Shown piece by piece: positions 36,070-42,342 of a DNA stretch of 42,342 bases. This DNA is from Rahnella woolbedingensis (GTDB lineage: Bacteria > Pseudomonadota > Gammaproteobacteria > Enterobacterales > Enterobacteriaceae): the NCBI RefSeq assembly GCF_003602095.1, contig NZ_RAHH01000038.1, positions 1 to 42,342 on the forward strand. The letters are read 5' to 3'. Both the position numbers and the translations under genes were made by a program. A model generated the notes under the pieces. The model did not search any database and was not told where the DNA came from. It saw only the letters and a list, made by a program, of their open reading frames with translations. How positions within the stretch are numbered: the first letter of the stretch is position 1; every line of letters begins with the position of its first letter.

Positions 36070-38090
36070 TGCAGAACAATCGCTTTACTTCTCAGACTGA
36101 AACGCCCGATGTTTGGGCGTTCCCCTGGAATAAACCTCTAGCCCCAATCGTCCCCCAAGAAAGGCCGAGACCGCTTACCCGTGATGAATACGATCAGGGG
36201 CAAGCTGTTTTAATCAAAGTAAAAAACCTCTCTAAAGACCTGCAAGAAATTTTCACTGGCCGCCATAAGTACCTGCTCAAAACTCAGGGCATTCACGCAG
36301 CTAATAAATATCTGGTTTATACCCTTGGGCGCAGCATACTGCCGCGTGTCGATGCAGTTAATAAAGCCCATGCAATGAATGTCAATGCCACCATGAAATT
36401 CATCTCAGAGGCCGATGTTTATCACCAGTTACCAGGCATGAGCGACAAACCGCTACGTCGTTTCACACAGAATATTGCAGGACAATTGAAGGCCATTTAT
36501 GAAGACCGTTGCGATCAGCTGTTGGCTGAACATGGTGGAGATTACGCGGTACTTCTTCAGTCTGATACGCAGTGCGTTCTGTATCGTGATATTGCAGGAA
36601 TATCCCGTGCCTTCAACGTCAACCCTATGTATTGGACAAAATTCACTAAAGGCAAGCTTGATGCAACGTCTGCCATCGCTAGCATGTCTCGGCTGGTAAA
36701 TCCCGATTGGTGGTTAAGTCAGTTGAAAGGCCAGCGTACCCGCTGGCGTGAGTCATTGCTGATCGCAATCGGCAAGGTTAACCGTGACGCGTCTCCCTAT
36801 GCCAGTAAGCAGGCTATCCGTGAAGTTCGTTCCCGCCGACTGTCGAATCTGGACTATCTAAAAAGCCGCGACCTGGAGAATGTCGAAACCGGCGAGCGTA
36901 TCAGTTTGATCGATAAGGTCATGGCGAGTATTTCAAACCCTGAAATCCGCCGCATGGAGCTGATGAGCACTATCGCCGGCACCGAAAAATATGCGGCCGC
37001 AAATGGTGACGTCGGAATGTTTCTGACCATCACCACCCCATCTAAATTTCACCCGACCCGCATGGTGGGTAAAGGTGATAACAAGCGCGTTCAGCGAAAT
37101 CATGCTTGGGACAAAGAGGCCTACACGCCGAAAGATGCGCAGCGTTATCTTTGCGGGATCTGGAGCAAAATGCGCACCGCGTTCAAAGACAGTGGCCTGT
37201 CCGTTTATGGGATGCGCGTAGTAGAGCCTCACCACGACGCGACCCCACACTGGCACATGATGTTATTCACAAAGCCCGCTATGCGTCAGCGGGTAATAGA
37301 TATCATGCGCAAATACGCCATGAAAGAAGACGGTAACGAACGCGGCGCAGCTAAAAACCGCTTTGACTGTAAACACCTGAACCGCGGCGGTGCCGCTGGC
37401 TACATTGCTAAGTACATCGCGAAGAATATCGACGGTTATGCACTGGAAGGCGAACGCGACCACGAGACTGGCGAGCTTCTGACGGACTCCGCTACTGCTG
37501 TTACTGCTTGGGCTGCAACATGGCGTATCCCGCAGTTTCATCCCATAGGCTTACCTACCATGGGTTCCTACCGTGAGTGTCGTCGTATACGTTCCATCAG
37601 TCTGACTGAAACTTTTGACGAAGAAGTAGAAGCCGTTCGCGCTGCTGCTGATATCGGTGACTTTATGGCGTACATGACTGCCCAGGGCGGCGCTAATGTT
37701 CCTCGTGAAGATCAGACGGTGCGCGTAGCACGTCGCGTTGCTGACGAGTTGAATGCCTACGATGAAGAAGTGAAAAAGGTTGTGGGCATTTTCGCGCCCC
37801 ATCTCGGCAAATCACATGTATATGAAACACGTACAACTCAATGGCGCATCGTTGCTTCTGCCGTTGATTCTGAGGTTTTGACCGCAAAAAGCGCCTCCGG
37901 CGCGCCTCGGAGTCCTGTCAATAACTGTGGGTTAGGAGGAAAGAAACAGGCCGAAAATTGGCGTTATAGCCAGGCTGAGAGCAATATTACTGATTCCACT
38001 TCACAACCAGGGAGTAATGGACTGGACAGACATTGCTGCCGCGAGGGCCATTGTGGCACGCATGCGGGAAGAAACACCAATTGGGAGTAA
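36069..38090 (+). CDS. P2-like replication protein A (rolling-circle initiator), altered C-terminus
   Basis: gpA nicks the phage origin and covalently holds the 5' end to start rolling-circle replication. The 673-residue frame matches P2 A from RPLTRDEYDQ to PRSPVNNCG (about residue 620). The metal site His394 and His396 (PHWHMML) and the paired tyrosines Tyr445 and Tyr449 (GYIAKYIAKN) are intact. The last residues (GLDRHCCREGH...) are not family-like. The +1 frame at 38011-38080 instead reads GVMDWTDIAAARAIV, matching the P2 A segment GVIEWNEPEVVRALR. So the gene seems frameshifted near 38010, and about 70 further P2 residues are missing where the cargo begins. P2 A is about 760 residues. 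Confidence 0.85.
   Translation: MQNNRFTSQTETPDVWAFPWNKPLAPIVPQERPRPLTRDEYDQGQAVLIKVKNLSKDLQEIFTGRHKYLLKTQGIHAANKYLVYTLGRSILPRVDAVNKAHAMNVNATMKFISEADVYHQLPGMSDKPLRRFTQNIAGQLKAIYEDRCDQLLAEHGGDYAVLLQSDTQCVLYRDIAGISRAFNVNPMYWTKFTKGKLDATSAIASMSRLVNPDWWLSQLKGQRTRWRESLLIAIGKVNRDASPYASKQAIREVRSRRLSNLDYLKSRDLENVETGERISLIDKVMASISNPEIRRMELMSTIAGTEKYAAANGDVGMFLTITTPSKFHPTRMVGKGDNKRVQRNHAWDKEAYTPKDAQRYLCGIWSKMRTAFKDSGLSVYGMRVVEPHHDATPHWHMMLFTKPAMRQRVIDIMRKYAMKEDGNERGAAKNRFDCKHLNRGGAAGYIAKYIAKNIDGYALEGERDHETGELLTDSATAVTAWAATWRIPQFHPIGLPTMGSYRECRRIRSISLTETFDEEVEAVRAAADIGDFMAYMTAQGGANVPREDQTVRVARRVADELNAYDEEVKKVVGIFAPHLGKSHVYETRTTQWRIVASAVDSEVLTAKSASGAPRSPVNNCGLGGKKQAENWRYSQAESNITDSTSQPGSNGLDRHCCREGHCGTHAGRNTNWE
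38011..38090 (+). pseudogene. Out-of-frame remnant of the gpA C-terminal part
   Basis: The +1 frame encodes MDWTDIAAARAIVARMREE, resembling the P2 A segment after NNCG. An ATG at 38017 follows AGGGAG by only two bases, too close for good initiation, so it is read as the displaced tail of gene A rather than a new gene. Beyond about 38100 the frame shows no similarity to gpA. Confidence 0.55.
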
Positions 38091-38223
38091 TAGACAGAGA
38101 AGTGTTGCGAAAGAAAACGGTGATACAGTTCTATCATCAAATATGTCATCACTTTTGATTACTATTGTTAGAACTTTACTTTTCAGAAGAACGCATCCTG
38201 TACTCGATGCAATCATAATTGCA

Positions 38224-38254
38224 GAAAATGCCCCGCAGTCACTGCGGGGCACAT
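38224..38254. terminator. Terminator of the prophage cargo gene
   Basis: GCCCCGCA (38230-38237) pairs with TGCGGGGC (38243-38250) over GTCAC, seven bases beyond the stop of the minus-strand cargo gene. An A stretch on the left gives Ts on the minus strand. Confidence 0.75.
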
Positions 38255-38257
38255 TTA

Positions 38258-39724
38258 TTATTGCACTTTCTGGATTTTCGGCGGTTGCCATGAACCATCA
38301 ATAATCGCCTGTTCTCCCCAATAGGCGCGGATGTACAAAGAGAAAATCCCCTCCGGCGCAGGCAGCCAGTTTTTGACCTTATCCTCTCCCGGCGAAGCAT
38401 GGCTGATATACAGCGTCAGAGAACCATCGTCGTTGAGTTTCAAATCCTTATTTTTTGTCCCAAGCGAATAGCGGTTAAGTTCATTCGGGCTGAAAAGATG
38501 GCGTTCGTTATATAACGTCAGTGACCAGAACCCTTTGACCGGCGGCAGTTGCCCTTTTGCAAAAGTTACCGTATAGGACTGTTTACCATCAAGTTGTGTC
38601 CCTGAAAAATCGTTATCGGTATAGAAATATTGGGTTTCATCTGGCTTATTATCAAACATGTTGGACTTGGACGTGCCCGTACGGTTGTAATAATCCACGC
38701 CAAATTCGGCATTATTTTTGGAGCGGTTCCATCCGTTACCGGCAGCTACTCCATTATTTTTCCATTTGAAGAAGTCTGCGATCACCGTTTTATCGGTTTG
38801 TTCGGCAGCCTCATTCATCCAGCGGCGTACTTCAGGATCTTTTTTCCCCGCATCGACCAAATGGCGGAACTGCGCATACAAGGCCTGTTCACCAGGAAGA
38901 GGCGGGACTTTTGTGAGCACGTTGTCCAACTGGTCAAAAAACTTATCAGGCACAACCCATTTCACTTCACCTGCCTGAGGATCGGGCTTATCGCCTATTG
39001 ATGGCATTTTTGAATAGTCGAAAGATTTCATCTTGCCATCAAACTGGCTCAGGGGATAAGACATCACCTGCCGGATAGGCTGTTGGATTACCGTGCGCTC
39101 TTCGGGCGTATCATCCATCTGGATTCGTGGAATCATATTGGCCATTTCGGTAGAAGAACGGATCACACCACTGATACCTTTAGGCGTCTCACCTTTCCAA
39201 TTAGGTCCCACCAGCAAATAAAATCCTGGTTTGGTTCCGTAAGGTTTCCCGACATTGCCTATCTGATCTGTCCGCGCATCGTAAATTGCATAAACCCAGA
39301 ATCTGTCACCAAAATCAGGCACCTGAATAACAACAGGCTCTTTGTCTAAAGCATAAAAGCCAAGCCCATATACAACGTCCTGATTGGGACATGTTACAAA
39401 GGTTTCTTCCGGCTTAATGTAATTCGTCAGCATACTCAGTTGCCCCATCGGAGCTACAGGAACCATCCCGCCATTTAACGCGGGATAGGGTGCCTGCGTG
39501 ATCGTCATACGGCGGTTGAACTGGTTAACCAAGGGATAGCCCCAGATATAAGCCTGCTGCGCAACCGCCTTAACATATGACTCAGGCATTTTTACATCAG
39601 GCGAGGGCATGGAAAGGTCTTCAAACTTTGCAGGATGAGGAATAGTGAGCGGTTCGGACTGAGCTGTAGCCCCCGCAGTAAACAGTAGGGACGATATCAC
39701 TAGAGCAAGGCATCTGATTTTCAC
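38258..39724 (-). CDS. Exported DUF1254/DUF1214 domain protein (prophage cargo)
   Basis: This 488-residue protein has a clear signal peptide ([18 protein letters not shown], cleavage at about 22). Next is a DUF1254-type N-terminal half ([52 protein letters not shown]). The C-terminal half is DUF1214-like ([45 protein letters not shown], with [16 protein letters not shown]). The length is usual for the family. Function is unknown; the family is found in many bacteria, often exported. It lies opposite to gene A in the slot where P2 carries tin and old, so it is probably a lysogeny-expressed cargo gene. A remnant of a second family member lies just upstream. Confidence 0.85.
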   Translation of the reverse strand: MKIRCLALVISSLLFTAGATAQSEPLTIPHPAKFEDLSMPSPDVKMPESYVKAVAQQAYIWGYPLVNQFNRRMTITQAPYPALNGGMVPVAPMGQLSMLTNYIKPEETFVTCPNQDVVYGLGFYALDKEPVVIQVPDFGDRFWVYAIYDARTDQIGNVGKPYGTKPGFYLLVGPNWKGETPKGISGVIRSSTEMANMIPRIQMDDTPEERTVIQQPIRQVMSYPLSQFDGKMKSFDYSKMPSIGDKPDPQAGEVKWVVPDKFFDQLDNVLTKVPPLPGEQALYAQFRHLVDAGKKDPEVRRWMNEAAEQTDKTVIADFFKWKNNGVAAGNGWNRSKNNAEFGVDYYNRTGTSKSNMFDNKPDETQYFYTDNDFSGTQLDGKQSYTVTFAKGQLPPVKGFWSLTLYNERHLFSPNELNRYSLGTKNKDLKLNDDGSLTLYISHASPGEDKVKNWLPAPEGIFSLYIRAYWGEQAIIDGSWQPPKIQKVQ

Positions 39725-39761
39725 GTGAATTCCTTAAATATGGATGTAGGAGGCGGTTATA

Positions 39762-40103
39762 TTACTTGTGAGCACTATTGTTCATTTGCACGACGTCATC
39801 CGGCAGCCAAGTTTGATCGTAAAAACTATCCCCTGTTCCATTTAAACGAAGAGCAACGAGGAAATTGCGACCAAGGATAGTTTTGATGACGGCCTTATTA
39901 GTGACATTATCCGGTTTGGTTGGCCCGAACCAGATATCGATCGATCCATCCTGATTGTAAGCTAATGATGCGATTCGGATTTTTCCATCATACCCTCTTA
40001 GAAAAAGCAAAATACTTTCTGTAAAGGATAGAAGGAAAAAGTGAATTAAGTTAAATATTTCTTGTTTAGAATTAAACATTGAGAGCGCTATCATCAATTT
40101 CAC
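39762..40103 (-). pseudogene. C-terminal remnant of a second DUF1254/DUF1214 protein
   Basis: The 113-codon frame has a non-family N-terminal half (hydrophobic, AT-rich). The end resembles the C-terminus of DUF1214 proteins: DGSIDIWFGPTKPDN, LVALRLNGTGDSFYDQTW, PDDVVQM. The catalogue C-terminus of such proteins normally follows several hundred residues that are missing here. It is 37 bases upstream of the intact cargo gene on the same strand. Most likely it is a decayed tandem copy, although expression of the short ORF cannot be excluded. Confidence 0.6.
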
Positions 40104-40363
40104 TAAATGGTTGGAAATTCATGCGTTTTTATGCACAGCGTGAGAGTTTGAATTGAGAATTCGCTTCATGTAAGAAAAAGTAATGCTTTCTAGAGTTCGT
40201 TGAGGTCTTTTGGTATAAGCCAAATATTAATGAAAGCTGTGGGTGTCCTAAGTGCATGGTTTTGCATGGTCCCTGAAGGATCAATAAATCCCTGTTCGTC
40301 CCTCTGGCCGTGCTTGGAGGCTCTCTGAGTCATGCATTAAAAACAATGAGTCAAGTCAGAAGC

Positions 40364-40388
40364 GGGCAGGCGGGTAACATTGCGCGCG
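40364..40388 (+). other. Putative P2-type cos core
   Basis: GGGCAGGCGGGTAACATTGCGCGC resembles the P2 and 186 cohesive-end sequences (GGCGAGGCGGGGAAAGCAC and GGCGTGGCGGGGAAAGCAT, followed by TGCGCG), as recalled. The position before Q agrees with P2. The exact nick sites cannot be stated. Confidence 0.55.
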
Positions 40389-40405
40389 CCGAGGTTCAGA
40401 GCGGC

Positions 40406-40444
40406 AAAAAATGACTCCGCGTATGACACACTGAGTCATTTTTT
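40406..40444. terminator. 12-bp inverted repeat with A and T runs next to cos
   Basis: AAAAAATGACTC (40406-40417) pairs with GAGTCATTTTTT (40433-40444) over 15 bases. It looks like a bidirectional terminator, or a site for terminase or a regulator. Confidence 0.6.
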
Positions 40445-40548
40445 CATTTAAAACGGTACGCTATTATTTCGCGCCGGTCAGCGCAGCGTGGCTCTGAGAC
40501 GTTCGTGTGATGTGGGGTGAAGTAGGTGGGAACTTTGTGGTAGTACTT

Positions 40549-40569
40549 AAGCTCCGTATCGCGGAGCTT
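40549..40569 (-). terminator. Hairpin downstream of Q
   Basis: AAGCTCCG (40549-40556) pairs with CGGAGCTT (40562-40569) over a five-base loop, just past the portal gene stop. No strong T run is present on the minus strand. Confidence 0.5.
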
Positions 40570-40576
40570 TGCGATA

Positions 40577-41608
40577 TTACTCTGGCGTAAGTTCATAAGA
40601 AGTAAACCTGATCACCTCCTCCCCAAACCACGCATTCAACTCCTTAAACCGTTCCTGCAACGGCGTCAGTTCATTCCGCACAAATACCTGTGATGCCTTA
40701 ACTGAATCACCAAACCCGCCGCTGTTCTCCGGAATAATCCCCATCATCTGTGGCGGTACGCGATGCGCGCACAGCAAATCGTTCTGGCTGGCTTTCTTGA
40801 TATTAAAGAAATCGTCTTTGGTGGCGACTTCACTTAACGGCAGAATCTTAATCCCGTCCGGCTTGCCGTTTGGGGCGTACATGAACAGGTTGCGGAAATT
40901 GCCCAGACCTTTTGTGTCCCGCATAGCCTTGCGCATTTGGTCGATGTCCGAGCTGCTTTGTGCCGCGTCCGTCATATACAGGATATATCCGGCGTGCGCG
41001 CCGTTCTGGTAATACTTGCGGCGGAACAGCGTGGCTGCTTCATTCAGCCAGGCAGAGTTCAGGGCGCTGAGATATTCCGGCAGGCCGTACAGCTCCTGAT
41101 TAATGTCCGGTTCAATCAGATGAAATACACTGCCCGTTTCAAACTGGTGCGCATCCTTCCACTGCTGCACAAACCAGTAGGTATCCTGCTCAACGCCGCG
41201 CCGTGCATATTTGGCGGGCACGGTTTTCATCACCACGGCGTCGCCGAGCTGGTTACGGATCACTTCTAAGAACGCATTCCCGAATACCAGATAATCCAGG
41301 GCAAACCGGCTGAACTCCTGCTGCGATAGTAACGGGTGCGGGACAAAGGTCGAGGCCAGAATATTACGTTTCACATACAGCGATGAGCTGTGATGAACCG
41401 CAGCGCGCAGCGTGCGAGCCAGCCCGTCAAAGCTGACCGGTGGCTCATACCACTGGCCGTTACCCGTGCATTCGATGTAGTCCAGAATTTCGCGGCGGTC
41501 TAACACCGGCGTCGGGTCGCCAAAGCTGAACGCTTCCGCACCGCCGGTCTGCTGTGTGGTGGCGGTGACTGTGTTTTGTGCCGACTTGCGGAATTTGCGC
41601 TTACTCAT
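40577..41608 (-). CDS. P2-like portal protein (gpQ)
   Basis: gpQ forms the dodecameric portal through which DNA enters the capsid. The 343-residue protein matches P2 Q (344): DYIECTGNGQWYEPPVSFDGLARTLRAAVHHSS near the N-terminus, RRKYYQNGAHAGYILYMTD in the middle, and LCAHRVPPQMMGIIPENSGGFGD then RFTSYELTPE at the end. It faces leftward and lies two bases after gene P, as in the P2 QP operon. The sequence appears intact. Confidence 0.95.
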   Translation of the reverse strand: MSKRKFRKSAQNTVTATTQQTGGAEAFSFGDPTPVLDRREILDYIECTGNGQWYEPPVSFDGLARTLRAAVHHSSSLYVKRNILASTFVPHPLLSQQEFSRFALDYLVFGNAFLEVIRNQLGDAVVMKTVPAKYARRGVEQDTYWFVQQWKDAHQFETGSVFHLIEPDINQELYGLPEYLSALNSAWLNEAATLFRRKYYQNGAHAGYILYMTDAAQSSSDIDQMRKAMRDTKGLGNFRNLFMYAPNGKPDGIKILPLSEVATKDDFFNIKKASQNDLLCAHRVPPQMMGIIPENSGGFGDSVKASQVFVRNELTPLQERFKELNAWFGEEVIRFTSYELTPE

Positions 41609-41610
41609 AG

Positions 41611-42342
41611 TTAATAAAACTCCAGGATGTTAGGGCTTTGGCCGCCGTTCGCGGCGGTCAGGGGTTCGTTAAGCAGGGCGTGCATGATTGCCCAGGCGAC
41701 ATCCGCGTGGCTGGCTTCCTCGCTGCGGCTGGCCTCGTAGGTGGAACGGCTGCCGCTGGCGGTCATGGTTTTGCGGATCGCCATGAATGACGAGGTGATG
41801 TCTTTGTGGTTAGTGTCGTACTCCAGGCGGCCGGACGTGATGGTGTCTTTCGCTTTCAACACCATCTTCGTTTTGGTTTCGGGGCTGTAGCGGATTTCCA
41901 TCGCGGCGGGGAAGAACTGCCGGACAAGCTGGAAAACCCCCTGGCCGATGCCGGTGGCATCTACGCCGATGTATTCCACGCAGTACCGCTTCGTTAACGC
42001 CTCAATGCTTTTCGCCTGGGCGGCAAAGTCCATGCCTTTCCACTGGTGACGTTCCAGCACGCGGAACTTGCCGCCGTCCACCAGCGGCGGAGCCACGACG
42101 GCACAGCCTGCGCTGTCGCCGGTGTGCGACGGGTCGTAACCAATCCAGACGGCGCGATAACCAAACGGACGCACGGCAAACGGGCTGAAATCTTCCCATT
42201 CCTCCGCGCTTTCCACCATGCAGCGTTGCAGCTCGGCAAACGGGAAAACGGAAGCCTGATCGTCTACAAACTCACACATGAACAGGTTGCGGAAATCCTC
42301 GGCGCTGTTTTCCTGCTTCAGCGTGTCGATGTTGAACAGGTT
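41611..42342 (-). CDS. P2-like terminase large subunit (gpP), cut by the window edge
   Basis: gpP is the ATPase/nuclease that packages DNA from cos. The frame is open to the last base of the window, so the 243 C-terminal residues are seen and the N-terminal ATPase part (over 300 residues) lies outside. The visible part covers the nuclease domain: WIGYDPSHTGDSAGC (catalytic Asp), YIGVDATGIGQGV (second Asp), KAKDTITSGRLEYD and EASHADVAWAIMHALLNEP. It matches P2 P in the same order. It is transcribed with Q. Confidence 0.95.
   Translation of the reverse strand, partial: NLFNIDTLKQENSAEDFRNLFMCEFVDDQASVFPFAELQRCMVESAEEWEDFSPFAVRPFGYRAVWIGYDPSHTGDSAGCAVVAPPLVDGGKFRVLERHQWKGMDFAAQAKSIEALTKRYCVEYIGVDATGIGQGVFQLVRQFFPAAMEIRYSPETKTKMVLKAKDTITSGRLEYDTNHKDITSSFMAIRKTMTASGSRSTYEASRSEEASHADVAWAIMHALLNEPLTAANGGQSPNILEFY

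Larger units (their letters stand above)
40104..40576. other. Non-coding cos region of the prophage
   Basis: These 473 bases have no believable gene. The left half (40104-40320) is AT-rich and featureless to the eye. The right half holds a cos-like core (40364-40388), a 12-bp inverted repeat (40406-40444) and a small hairpin just beyond the Q stop. P2 has its cohesive-end site in the same place, between tin/old and Q. Confidence 0.65.

Noticed and set aside
38017-38304. 95-codon plus-strand ORF as an independent new gene after gene A
   Set aside because: The ribosome site is only two bases from the ATG. The first 20 residues fit the displaced gpA tail, and the rest overlaps the cargo terminator and gene end on the other strand.

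Overview
The window is a piece of a gamma-proteobacterial chromosome from the order Enterobacterales. Gene content, gene order and protein sequences match the E. coli degP-to-can segment read in reverse. The differences (no yadS, yadD, yadE or yadI, and a long N-terminal insert in PcnB) point to the Yersiniaceae side (Rahnella, Serratia or Ewingella-like) rather than Escherichia. The genus is an inference; no rRNA or marker gene settles it.

Layout. 1-33.1 kb is host core. degP and dgt are on the minus strand. mtnN-btuF is on the plus strand, followed by a small exported protein of unknown function. erpA and clcA are on the minus strand and hemL on the plus strand. Next comes the minus-strand ferrichrome block fhuA-fhuC-fhuD-fhuB behind a Fur box, preceded by mrcB (PBP1b) and hrpB. 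Then come thpR, sfsA, dksA-gluQ and pcnB-folK (plus), qseB-qseC (minus), panB-panC-panD (plus), yadG-yadH (minus) and can (plus).

33.1 kb to the right edge is the left part of a P2-like prophage inserted just downstream of can, where E. coli has hpt. It reads in P2 prophage order: attachment-site region, int, C-type repressor, cox, early small genes, replication gene A, a cargo slot, a cos-like site, and then Q (portal) and P (terminase, cut by the window edge). The rest of the phage lies outside.

The genes as a system. The host part covers envelope quality control (degP, mrcB, qseBC), iron-siderophore and cobalamin uptake (fhuACDB, btuF), cofactor synthesis (hemL, panBCD, folK, erpA), RNA processing and tRNA modification (pcnB, hrpB, thpR, gluQ), and stringent-response transcription control (dksA). 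The prophage keeps its integration, immunity and early regions. Its A gene appears frameshifted and shortened at the 3' end, next to a cargo segment. That cargo slot, where P2 carries tin and old, holds an exported DUF1254/DUF1214-type protein and the C-terminal remnant of a second one.

Most notable points: the unusual cargo in the P2 defence hotspot, the broken A tail, a legible att region (Int arm repeats and an IHF site), a cos-like site, a 27-codon membrane ORF coupled to gene A, an AUU start codon on pcnB, and a roughly 100-residue disordered insert in PcnB.
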